Assembly: GCA_017405945.1 (NCBI GenBank)
Contig: JAFQZL010000053.1
Location: 1 to 64,000, forward strand
Length of the DNA stretch: 64,000 bases
From: Acidaminococcaceae bacterium
Lineage (GTDB): Bacteria > Bacillota > Negativicutes > Acidaminococcales > Acidaminococcaceae
Reading direction: 5' to 3'
In this document: positions 7,890-14,826 of the stretch, in pieces
Numbering within the stretch: position 1 is the first letter of the stretch
How the letters are laid out: every line of letters starts with the position of its first letter
Made by a program: the position numbers and the translations under genes
Notes under the pieces: model-generated
Seen by the model: only the letters and a program-made list of their open reading frames with translations
Databases searched by the model: none
What the model was told of the DNA's origin: nothing

Positions 7890-8885
7890 ATGACAAAAAT
7901 GACGAAGAGGGCCTGTGCGTTGGCAGTTGCGTTGATGCTGCTTACTGTTCCGGGACAGGCTGCTAACACCACTTCTGCCAACCGGGGAGGGAAACCGGTT
8001 GTTACAATGGGGGATCGTCCGGGGGCAGTTGTTCCCGGCGCCGGTCAAAACAAGAATGATACGAAGCAAAATAAAGCTGCCAAGGGCAGCAATACGGAAA
8101 TAAAAAATAAAAAGAACAGTGGGACACAGGTATCTCAGGGAAACAAAACGGATACGAAGAGCGGGGTTAAAACGAAACAAACCACAGCGGCCAAACGGAA
8201 TCTGAACGCCATTTACATTTTGCCGAAAGGCTATAAAGACATCACGATCAGAGGCAAGGCCCAGGCTACTAAAAAGCAGGCTGCCCAGCTGATCGCAGTG
8301 AATAATAAGAACCTGCCTATCGGTTGCAGCGCAGGTGAAATCGTGGATTTGTACTGGGAGGAGGCAGAACGGGAAGGAATTCGTCCAGATATAGCGTTAT
8401 CCCAGGCGCTGTTAGAGACAGGCTATTTCAATTTCGGAGGCGCGGTGGAACCCTGGCAGCACAATTTCTGCGGGTTGGGGACTATCGGTAACGGTGTCCA
8501 GGGGGCTGCTTTTAAAACGCCGCAGGAGGGCGTGCGGGCCCACATCCAGCATCTGCTGGCCTACAGCAGTCACGACCTGCCAAAAACGAAACTCATAGAC
8601 CCCCGCTATGATAAAGCGCATAATCTGAGGCTGGAAAAAGGGCTCATTACCAGGTGGTCCGGGTTGAACTGGACCTGGGCCATGGGTGGCGAATATGCGG
8701 AAAAGATTATCAACACACATCAGCTGATGCTGCGCTGTGAGGATAAAGAGCCGGAAGGAATGTGGGATAATTATAAAAAGCAGCAGAAAGAACTGGAAAA
8801 GCTGTATGAGAAGAAAATGAAAGAGCGGGAAGAAGCGGCAAAGAAGTACAAAAAGAGCGGAATTAAAGATAAGCGGAGGTCCTGA
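7890..8885 (+). CDS. Secreted glucosaminidase (FlgJ/LytG-like peptidoglycan hydrolase)
   Basis: This 331-residue protein probably cuts glycan strands of peptidoglycan. ATG 7890 gives a clean signal peptide (about 1-25, ending GQAA); an upstream in-frame ATG at 7815 would bury it. A low-complexity Lys/Asn/Thr/Gly linker spans about 26-110. The glucosaminidase domain covers about 150-300, with the likely catalytic Glu176 in ALLETGYF and the HNFCGLG and GVRAHIQHL motifs. The tail is a charged coiled coil rich in Lys and Glu, which is unusual. It sits eight bases upstream of trmL. Confidence 0.85.
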   Translation: MTKMTKRACALAVALMLLTVPGQAANTTSANRGGKPVVTMGDRPGAVVPGAGQNKNDTKQNKAAKGSNTEIKNKKNSGTQVSQGNKTDTKSGVKTKQTTAAKRNLNAIYILPKGYKDITIRGKAQATKKQAAQLIAVNNKNLPIGCSAGEIVDLYWEEAEREGIRPDIALSQALLETGYFNFGGAVEPWQHNFCGLGTIGNGVQGAAFKTPQEGVRAHIQHLLAYSSHDLPKTKLIDPRYDKAHNLRLEKGLITRWSGLNWTWAMGGEYAEKIINTHQLMLRCEDKEPEGMWDNYKKQQKELEKLYEKKMKEREEAAKKYKKSGIKDKRRS

Positions 8886-8892
8886 TCTGTAT

Positions 8893-9405
8893 ATGCACAT
8901 TGTTTTATACCAGCCGGAGATTCCGGCTAACACCGGTAATGTAGTACGCCTGTGTGCCGTAACGGGCTGTCACCTGCATCTGATCCGCCCGTTGGGTTTT
9001 TCAACGGACGACCGGCAACTGAAACGGGCAGGGCTCGATTACTGGCACCTGCTGGATATTGATTACTGGGACGATATCCGTGATTTATTTGAAGCATATA
9101 AAAACAATCCGAAATTTTTTCTGACGAGCAAGGCGGCCAAAGGTTACACAGAGGTGCATTACGGGCCGGACAGCCTGCTGATCTTCGGCAGGGAAACCTC
9201 CGGGCTGCCGGACTGGATTCACGAAGAATACCGGGAACAGTGCCTGCGCATCCCCATGATACCGGATCCGAAAGCCCGCTGTCTGAACCTGTCCAATGCA
9301 GTGGCGGTAGTGGCATATGAAGCCTTCCGCCAGCAGCCGGATTTTGGCGGGTTAAGCCTGACTCCGACGTTTCATTCCGGAAAGCTGAACTCACAATATG
9401 AATAG
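8893..9405 (+). CDS. trmL: tRNA (cytidine/uridine(34)-2'-O)-methyltransferase
   Basis: A SPOUT-class methyltransferase that methylates the ribose of wobble base 34 in tRNA-Leu. The 170-residue length and the motifs MHIVLYQPEIPANTGNVVRL, FGRETSGLP and IPMIPDPKARCLNLSNAV form the knotted SAM-binding site. The family order N-terminal, then GRE, then LNLS is complete. GGAGG lies 13 bases upstream. Coincidentally this window also encodes a tRNA-Leu(CAA), one of the known substrates of E. coli TrmL. Confidence 0.93.
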   Translation: MHIVLYQPEIPANTGNVVRLCAVTGCHLHLIRPLGFSTDDRQLKRAGLDYWHLLDIDYWDDIRDLFEAYKNNPKFFLTSKAAKGYTEVHYGPDSLLIFGRETSGLPDWIHEEYREQCLRIPMIPDPKARCLNLSNAVAVVAYEAFRQQPDFGGLSLTPTFHSGKLNSQYE

Positions 9406-9480
9406 GCAGCGTTTTTTTATATTCTGATTTTTAACGGATGAAGAAAGAATTTTCGTGTTTAAACAGTTACAGGAGGCGCC

Positions 9481-9858
9481 ATGATCGTTTTAAAAGAGTT
9501 TGAATTTGACGCGGCCCATTATCTCCCCAGTTATAACGGGAAGTGCGAGCATCTGCACGGGCATACTTATAAGCTGGTGGTGAAGGTAGACGGGCGCCCG
9601 GACATGGAAGGAATGGTACTGGACTATTCCCTGCTGAAAAAAATAGTACAGATGAAAGTATTGCGTAAGCTGGATCACAAACTGCTGAACGACGTAATTC
9701 CCAATCCCAGCGCGGAGAATATTGCCATATGGGTGTGGAATCAGCTGGCAAAGCCGCTGTATGCGGAAAACCGGAGACTGTTCGAAGTGGAGGTCTGGGA
9801 GACCCGGACAAGCGGCTGTATTTACCGGGGCGAATTTTACGAAGGTGAATTATGTTGA
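9481..9858 (+). CDS. 6-pyruvoyl-tetrahydropterin synthase family enzyme, probable FolB bypass (PTPS-III-like) or QueD
   Basis: A 125-residue COG0720 enzyme. Zinc ligands His13, His26 and His28 are present, and the active-site stretch is CEHLHGH (22-28), with both Cys22 and Glu23. QueD-type enzymes use the Cys; PTPS-III enzymes use a Glu and make 6-hydroxymethyl-dihydropterin directly, replacing FolB. The gene overlaps folE2 by seven bases and heads a folate operon that has no folB and no queuosine genes. I infer a folate role, perhaps shared with queuosine synthesis. CAGGAGG precedes the ATG. Confidence 0.85.
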   Translation: MIVLKEFEFDAAHYLPSYNGKCEHLHGHTYKLVVKVDGRPDMEGMVLDYSLLKKIVQMKVLRKLDHKLLNDVIPNPSAENIAIWVWNQLAKPLYAENRRLFEVEVWETRTSGCIYRGEFYEGELC

Positions 9859-10655
9859 ATGAAACACTGGAAGAGAAAAAACAGTTTTTGAAAGACGTAC
9901 AGTCTGAACAGGACAGTCGCAACATTCCGCTGAAGCATGTAGGCATCAGTGATTTGCGCTGGCCCCTGGTCCTGCGGGACCGGCAGAAGGGGGAACAGCA
10001 TACAGTGGCCACGGTATCCGTGGCGGTGGACCTGCCTAAAGACCTGCGGGGTACGCATATGAGCCGCTTTGTCCAGTGTCTGCAGAAACTGGATATAGTG
10101 AACCTTTCGGCGCTGGAAGAGGTGCTGGATGATCTGAAGGAAAGCCTGCTGGCAGACCGGGCGTTTCTGAAACTGGAATTTCCTTACTTTATTCAAAAGG
10201 AAGCGCCGGTGAGCGGTCTTGCTTCTGTCATGGACCTTAACTGCGTGTATACGATGGAAAAAGGGACTCATTTTACACAGAAAGTGGAGGTACAGGTTCC
10301 GATTCAGACTCTGTGCCCCTGCTCGAAAGAAATCAGTGTATACGGCGCCCATAATCAGCGGGCGGTGGCTTCGCTGGAAATTGAAGCCGACGAGTTTGTC
10401 TGGATCGAAGAACTGGCGGAGATTGCCGATGCGGGCGCCAGCGCTCCGGTATACGGACTGTTGAAGCGTCCTGATGAAAAGTATGTGACGGAAGAAGCTT
10501 ATGAGAACCCCCGCTTTGTGGAGGACGCGGTGCGGGAGATTGCCCTGCGCCTGGAGGCGGATCCGCGGATTACCTGGTACCGCGCTACCGTAAAGAGCTT
10601 TGAAAGTATTCACAATCATAATGCGTTTGCCTGCGTGGAAAAAGGGTGGAAATGA
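9852..10655 (+). CDS. folE2: GTP cyclohydrolase FolE2 (type IB)
   Basis: FolE2 turns GTP into 7,8-dihydroneopterin triphosphate, the first step of folate synthesis, using various metals rather than zinc alone. The 267-residue protein shows the family pattern: KHVGISDLRWPLVLRDR, DLPKDLRGTHMSRF, VPIQTLCPCSKEIS with the metal-binding Cys, and SFESIHNHNAFAC at the end. It starts inside the last codons of the upstream PTPS gene and overlaps folP by an ATGA-type junction, so the operon is tightly coupled. Confidence 0.94.
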   Translation: MLNETLEEKKQFLKDVQSEQDSRNIPLKHVGISDLRWPLVLRDRQKGEQHTVATVSVAVDLPKDLRGTHMSRFVQCLQKLDIVNLSALEEVLDDLKESLLADRAFLKLEFPYFIQKEAPVSGLASVMDLNCVYTMEKGTHFTQKVEVQVPIQTLCPCSKEISVYGAHNQRAVASLEIEADEFVWIEELAEIADAGASAPVYGLLKRPDEKYVTEEAYENPRFVEDAVREIALRLEADPRITWYRATVKSFESIHNHNAFACVEKGWK

Positions 10656-11848
10656 TGCTGTACGAAATAAATCAGGACGCGCTGCGTTATGAACTGGAAC
10701 ATCTGGGCGTATACAAACCCAGCGTTGCGATTATGCTGGGGAAAGGAAAGATTACGCCGTTAAAGGTTCTGCACGTGCGGACTCCGGCTGCCAATATCAT
10801 CAAGCAGGAGATGCTGGCAGCAGGAGGGGACTGCGCTACACCCGGTACCACCATTACCTGCTCGGTTCCCCGTGTGGACATTTTGCTGCTGGGTAATGAG
10901 AAGCATTATAAAACATTGGTATACAAGCTGAAACAGATGCCTTATTTCGGTATTCCGGATATTGTGGCAGAACTGGAACGGTATCTTTTAGCTGTTCCCA
11001 AATGCACGTTGCTGTCAGACGGGCGCGTGCTGCGCTACGATTCTGTAAAAGTTATGGGCATCATCAACGTGACACCGGATTCTTTTTATGCTGATTCGCG
11101 GAGGAACGGTATCGACGCCGTATTGGAACAGGCTGAACAAATGCTGTGCGAAGGCGCTGCAGTGCTTGATATAGGAGGGGAGTCCACCCGGCCCGGCAGT
11201 GCCCCGGTTACGGCGGAGGAAGAACGGGAAAGGGTATTACCTGCAATCCGCGCTGTCAAAAAGAAATTCCCGGAAACTGTTATTTCCGTGGATACTTACC
11301 GTTCTTCGCTGGCAAAGGACGCCCTGGACTACGGGGCCGATATCATCAATGATATCAGCGCCATGACTGCAGACGATGCTATGCCTGATGTGGTGGCGGA
11401 AACGAAAGCCCCCATCATTTTAATGCATCGAAAAGGCTCTTCGAAAGACATGCAGCAGAAGTGTGAATATAAAAACGTAGTGCAGGAAGTTACGGAATAT
11501 CTGTTGGACAGGGCCGTACTTTTGCAGGAGCGTCAGATTGGTCCGGATAAAATCATTCTGGACCCGGGCATCGGTTTTGCCAAAAACGATGAACAGAACT
11601 TACGGCTGATTCAAAATCTGAATGCCCTTACCGTAAATGCGTATCCTGTCTTAATGGCGGCATCACGTAAGACTACTATAGGTAATGTGCTGGGAGTAAA
11701 ACAGTCCCTTCCGCCGGAAGAACGGCTGGAGGGAACACTGGCGGTTACAGCTGCTGCTGTATATGCCGGCGCCAGCCTGGTACGCGTGCATGACGTTCAG
11801 GAAAACGTGCGGCTGATCCATATGCTGGAAGCAATCCGGAAGGTGTAA
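10652..11848 (+). CDS. folP: Dihydropteroate synthase with N-terminal extension
   Basis: FolP joins 6-hydroxymethyl-dihydropterin diphosphate to p-aminobenzoate. The TIM-barrel domain starts at VMGIINVTPDSF (Met135) and continues through DIGGESTRPG, DTYRSSLA, NDISAM, LMHRKG, DPGIGFAKN and AASRKTTIG, all intact. About 130 residues precede it (total 398), a second domain of the kind seen in some clostridial DHPS proteins; its role is unknown to me. ATG 10652 overlaps the folE2 stop; ATG 10655 or GTG 10646 are alternatives. Confidence 0.93.
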   Translation: MMLYEINQDALRYELEHLGVYKPSVAIMLGKGKITPLKVLHVRTPAANIIKQEMLAAGGDCATPGTTITCSVPRVDILLLGNEKHYKTLVYKLKQMPYFGIPDIVAELERYLLAVPKCTLLSDGRVLRYDSVKVMGIINVTPDSFYADSRRNGIDAVLEQAEQMLCEGAAVLDIGGESTRPGSAPVTAEEERERVLPAIRAVKKKFPETVISVDTYRSSLAKDALDYGADIINDISAMTADDAMPDVVAETKAPIILMHRKGSSKDMQQKCEYKNVVQEVTEYLLDRAVLLQERQIGPDKIILDPGIGFAKNDEQNLRLIQNLNALTVNAYPVLMAASRKTTIGNVLGVKQSLPPEERLEGTLAVTAAAVYAGASLVRVHDVQENVRLIHMLEAIRKV

Positions 11849-11849
11849 A

Positions 11850-12332
11850 ATGGCAATTTATATTGCGTTGGGAAGCAATCTGGGCGACAAAGAGAATAAT
11901 ATGAAAGAAGCCCTGCAACGGTTAACCAAAAAAGGCGTAACCATCTGCAAGGTTTCTGATTTTTTGGTGACCAGCCCTTATGGCGTAACAGACCAGCCGG
12001 ATTTTCTGAATGCGGTCGCAGAAATAAAAACTGACAATTCTCCCACGGAACTGCTGCGGGTTTTATTGCAGGTCGAACAGGAGATGGGAAGGAAGCGTAT
12101 CCGTCGCTGGGGCGAACGGAATATTGACCTGGATCTGTTGTTGTATGATCAGCGGATTATTGATTTGCCTGATTTACAAGTTCCCCATCCGGACATGCAG
12201 AACCGGGATTTTGTGTTGCGTCCGCTGGTACAGATTGCGCCGGATGCGGTACATCCGGTACTGCGGAAAACGGCAGGGCAGTTATGGAAAGAACTGCAGG
12301 ACAGGGGAAGAAGTGAAAAGATGAACCCGTAA
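11850..12332 (+). CDS. folK: 2-amino-4-hydroxy-6-hydroxymethyldihydropteridine diphosphokinase
   Basis: FolK transfers diphosphate from ATP to 6-hydroxymethyl-dihydropterin, giving the FolP substrate. The 160-residue protein has the expected IALGSNLGDKENNM start, the TSPYGVTDQPDFLNAV substrate loop, and the GERNIDLDLLLYD magnesium-binding motif, then VPHPDMQNRDFVLRPL. It begins one base after the folP stop and is the last gene of the operon. Confidence 0.96.
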   Translation: MAIYIALGSNLGDKENNMKEALQRLTKKGVTICKVSDFLVTSPYGVTDQPDFLNAVAEIKTDNSPTELLRVLLQVEQEMGRKRIRRWGERNIDLDLLLYDQRIIDLPDLQVPHPDMQNRDFVLRPLVQIAPDAVHPVLRKTAGQLWKELQDRGRSEKMNP

Positions 12333-12404
12333 CAGTTCGGCATACAAAAGCAGCTGGCCAGAAATGGCAGGCCGCTAAGTATTTTGCACATTAGTTCCAA
12401 CAGT

Positions 12405-12440
12405 AAAAGTGGCTGTACCTGAAAAGGTACAGCCACTTTT
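12405..12440 (+). terminator. Bidirectional terminator between folK and the CxxC gene
   Basis: A perfect 16-bp stem (12405-12420 with 12425-12440) is capped by a GAAA tetraloop. It begins with AAAA and ends with TTTT, so it can serve folK on the + strand and the converging gene on the - strand. Its core resembles hairpins near 31995 and 58533. Confidence 0.85.
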
Positions 12441-12458
12441 GTGTTGCTGTGTATTGCG

Positions 12459-12698
12459 TTATTTTGCCGCGTTCGCTTTGATGCATTCATTGATATCTTT
12501 GATCAGGGCGGGCACATCCAGTCCGTGAGCGCCGGCACCTTCGCCGATGGTTTCGAACTGAGCGGCCATACAGCCGATGCAGCCCAGACCGTAATCGGCA
12601 AAAACCTGCATGATCTCCGGATGCGCCTGAACGGCTTCGATAATATTGGTGTCTGCCGTAATCACGTCAGCAGTGTTTTTAACATCTTTTACTTCCAT
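12459..12698 (-). CDS. DUF1858-type small redox-disulfide domain protein
   Basis: A 79-residue protein made of one DUF1858 domain, the fold sometimes called hybrid-cluster-protein-associated redox disulfide domain. The pattern ITADTNIIEAVQAHPEIMQVFADYGLGCIGC has the CxxC pair typical of the family, followed by AAQFETIGEGAGAHGLD. ATG 12698 is chosen because GAGGTG (12710-12705) lies six bases upstream; an in-frame GTG at 12707 is part of that ribosome site. Function is unknown; a redox-sensing or iron-sulfur-linked role is only inference. Confidence 0.85.
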   Translation of the reverse strand: MEVKDVKNTADVITADTNIIEAVQAHPEIMQVFADYGLGCIGCMAAQFETIGEGAGAHGLDVPALIKDINECIKANAAK

Positions 12699-12810
12699 AT
12701 TGTTCACCTCGTAAAATTATTATTGCAGTGATATTATAGCATTGTTGTATGAAAAGGAAAAGACAGGAAATAAAAATTCATTGTTTTTTCAAAAAACATC
12801 AATATTAGTA

Positions 12811-12839
12811 TTGCAAAATAAGAGAAATGCCTGTATAAT
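12811..12839 (+). promoter_or_regulatory. Promoter of the dcw cluster (Pmra)
   Basis: TTGCAA (12811-12816) and a perfect TATAAT (12834-12839) are 17 bases apart. The start point should fall near 12846, inside the MraZ operator repeats. Confidence 0.8.
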
Positions 12840-12844
12840 GGTGA

Positions 12845-12871
12845 AAAGTGGTGAAATGTGGGGTAAAGGGG
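12845..12871 (+). promoter_or_regulatory. MraZ operator: three 7-bp repeats at 10-bp period
   Basis: AAAGTGG (12845-12851), AATGTGG (12855-12861) and AAAGGGG (12865-12871) repeat with exact 10-bp spacing, putting each on the same helix face. They begin six bases after the -10 box. This fits the known MraZ sites, which are short direct repeats at 10-bp period ahead of mraZ. Autorepression is the expected effect. Confidence 0.82.
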
Positions 12872-12879
12872 TGAAGAAA

Positions 12880-13308
12880 ATGTTCCTGGGAGAATACCGG
12901 CATTCTCTGGACGACAAGGGTCGTCTCTTCATTCCTGCCAAATTACGGGATGTTTTGGGAAAGCGCTTTTTCATCAGCAAAGGCTTTGATCACTGTCTGA
13001 TGATATATGATGAAGAACAGTGGAAACTGTTTTCGGATAAGTTGAACGCGCTGTCCATGGGGCAGAAAAAGAACCGGGACATTAAACGATTTTTCTTCTC
13101 CGGCGCGGATGAATTTTCCTGCGATAAGCAGGGGCGCGTGCTCCTGAGTGCCAGCCTGCGGGAACACGCAGGTATCAATAAGGATACCGTGATAGTCGGT
13201 GTAGGTGACAAGGCGGAAATCTGGTCTGCAGAGCAGTGGCAGGCTCGGAATGCAGCTGCGGAACAGATGATAGAGGAAGGCCTGGATGACCTGAATCTGG
13301 ACATTTGA
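12880..13308 (+). CDS. mraZ: Transcriptional regulator MraZ
   Basis: MraZ is a ring-forming DNA-binding protein of the AbrB type that represses its own dcw operon. The 142-residue protein starts [23 protein letters not shown] and has the second half-repeat [20 protein letters not shown], the two copies that make the DNA-binding fold. ATG 12880 is chosen over upstream in-frame codons because it gives the standard N-terminus. Three operator repeats lie directly upstream. Confidence 0.96.
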   Translation: MFLGEYRHSLDDKGRLFIPAKLRDVLGKRFFISKGFDHCLMIYDEEQWKLFSDKLNALSMGQKKNRDIKRFFFSGADEFSCDKQGRVLLSASLREHAGINKDTVIVGVGDKAEIWSAEQWQARNAAAEQMIEEGLDDLNLDI

Positions 13309-13318
13309 TGAGGCGCAT

Positions 13319-14245
13319 ATGGAATTTGCTCATGTAAGTGTTCTTCTGAAAGAATGTATAGACTGGCTGGTTACGGATCCGGACGGCATTTATGTGGACT
13401 GTACGCTGGGCGGGGCGGGACATTCTTCTGCAATTGTTGCGCACCTGTCGGAGAAAGGGCGGCTGGTCGGTATCGATCAGGACGATGACGCGCTGGCTGC
13501 GGCAAAAGAACGGTTGAAAGACGCGCAGTGCAGGGTAGATATCATAAGGTCTAACTTTAAGGAATTGAAGAACGTATTGCATAAGCTGAACGTAGAAAAG
13601 GTTACTGGCATCCTGTTCGATCTGGGAGTTTCTTCCTATCAGCTGGATACGCCGGAACGGGGCTTTTCCTACATGCATGAAGGCCCGCTGGATATGCGGA
13701 TGAATCAGGAAGGCGCGCTGACCGCGGATGCTATCGTGAATACGTACAGCGAAGCGGAACTGGCCGGACTGATCTGGCGGTATGGGGAAGAACGGTGGGC
13801 GAAACGGATTGCTCAATTTATTGTAGAGGAGCGGCAGAAAAAGCCGCTGCATACTACCGGTGAACTGGTAGAAGTTATCAAAAAGGCAATCCCTAAAGGA
13901 GCCCGTAAAGACGGCCCCCATCCGGCAAAGAGAACCTTTCAGGCCCTGCGGATTGAAGTGAATGATGAACTGAATATCCTTGACCAGGTGGTGGAAGATG
14001 CGGTGAACGCGTTACGGCCTGGCGGGCGTATCGGCATCATCACTTTCCAGTCGCTGGAGGACCGGATCATAAAGCAGAAACTGGTCCGGCTGGCAAGAGG
14101 GTGCATCTGTCCTCCGCATATGCCTTGTGTCTGTGGCAGAAAACCGCTGATTGGCAAACCGGGCAGTCTGGTTCCCGGGGACGCGGAAGTTGCTGTGAAC
14201 CCAAGGGCACGAAGCGCAAGGCTGCGTTTCGCGGAAAAGTTATAA
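13319..14245 (+). CDS. rsmH: 16S rRNA (cytosine(1402)-N4)-methyltransferase
   Basis: RsmH methylates C1402 in the ribosomal P site. The 308-residue protein has the SAM-binding motif [12 protein letters not shown] (about 21-32), [29 protein letters not shown] and [12 protein letters not shown], with [12 protein letters not shown] near the end. It follows mraZ by ten bases, the invariant dcw order. [10 protein letters not shown] stretch late in the protein is normal for the family. Confidence 0.97.
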   Translation: MEFAHVSVLLKECIDWLVTDPDGIYVDCTLGGAGHSSAIVAHLSEKGRLVGIDQDDDALAAAKERLKDAQCRVDIIRSNFKELKNVLHKLNVEKVTGILFDLGVSSYQLDTPERGFSYMHEGPLDMRMNQEGALTADAIVNTYSEAELAGLIWRYGEERWAKRIAQFIVEERQKKPLHTTGELVEVIKKAIPKGARKDGPHPAKRTFQALRIEVNDELNILDQVVEDAVNALRPGGRIGIITFQSLEDRIIKQKLVRLARGCICPPHMPCVCGRKPLIGKPGSLVPGDAEVAVNPRARSARLRFAEKL

Positions 14246-14310
14246 CCGGAATAAGCAACAAAGGATAAACCTTCGGATAGAAGTATTATATAAAAGGCAG
14301 GAAAGAGCAT

Positions 14311-14694
14311 ATGTTAGCTAGAAAATACAATTACGAAGAACAATGGTCGCAGTCGGAGCAGGAGCGGCTCCGGGAACTTAATGAACTGGAACAGCGCCGC
14401 CAGCGCATCCGTAAGGCCAACTATAAACTGTTCCGCCGCCGTTTGTTTGTTACAGTGGGGCTGGTGCTGGCAATGTATTTCGCTACGGTTATGCGCAGCG
14501 CCGCTCTGGTGAGTGCGGGCAACCATCTGATCAAACTGCAAACCCAGGAATCCCAGCTGATAGCCAGGAATGCCGAACTGAAAATAGAGGTGGATCAGCT
14601 GAAAGGGCCTGAACGGATCACCTCAATCGCAGAGAAGCAGTTGGGAATGAAAGTGGCCCGCAGCAATATTTATGTCAAAGCCGTCAGTCAGTAG
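14311..14694 (+). CDS. ftsL: Cell division protein FtsL
   Basis: A 127-residue bitopic membrane protein: a charged cytoplasmic N-terminus rich in Arg and Glu (1-44), one transmembrane helix (about 45-63) and an outer leucine-zipper-like coiled coil (about 72-105). FtsL joins FtsQ (DivIB) and FtsB in the divisome and recruits the FtsWI synthase. Identity rests on size, topology and position between rsmH and murE, since FtsL sequences diverge. The ftsI gene that normally follows is missing. Confidence 0.85.
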   Translation: MLARKYNYEEQWSQSEQERLRELNELEQRRQRIRKANYKLFRRRLFVTVGLVLAMYFATVMRSAALVSAGNHLIKLQTQESQLIARNAELKIEVDQLKGPERITSIAEKQLGMKVARSNIYVKAVSQ

Positions 14695-14781
14695 GTTATT
14701 GTTAAGAGAAGACAGTAACAGGTCTTGAACTTACCGTAGCCTTTTAAAATTTTGCGTAAGAAAGAAAAAAGAATTTTGAGA

Positions 14782-14801
14782 GGCAGCCTTTCCGGGCTGC
14801 C
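14782..14801 (+). promoter_or_regulatory. Hairpin in the ftsL-murE gap
   Basis: GGCAGCC (14782-14788) pairs with GGCTGCC (14795-14801), a 7-bp stem with a 6-base loop, 10 bases before the GGGGGAG ribosome site of murE. The tract after it is T-rich but broken. It may slow transcription or shape murE translation. Confidence 0.35.
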
Positions 14802-14826
14802 ATTTCAATTTAAGGGGGAGTGTGCT

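Noticed and set aside
12-14728. An identical 14-base string GTAACAGGTCTTGA upstream of acpP (12-25) and in the ftsL-murE gap (14715-14728)
   Set aside because: A 14-base match is expected several times by chance in 64 kb, and the two sites have nothing else in common.
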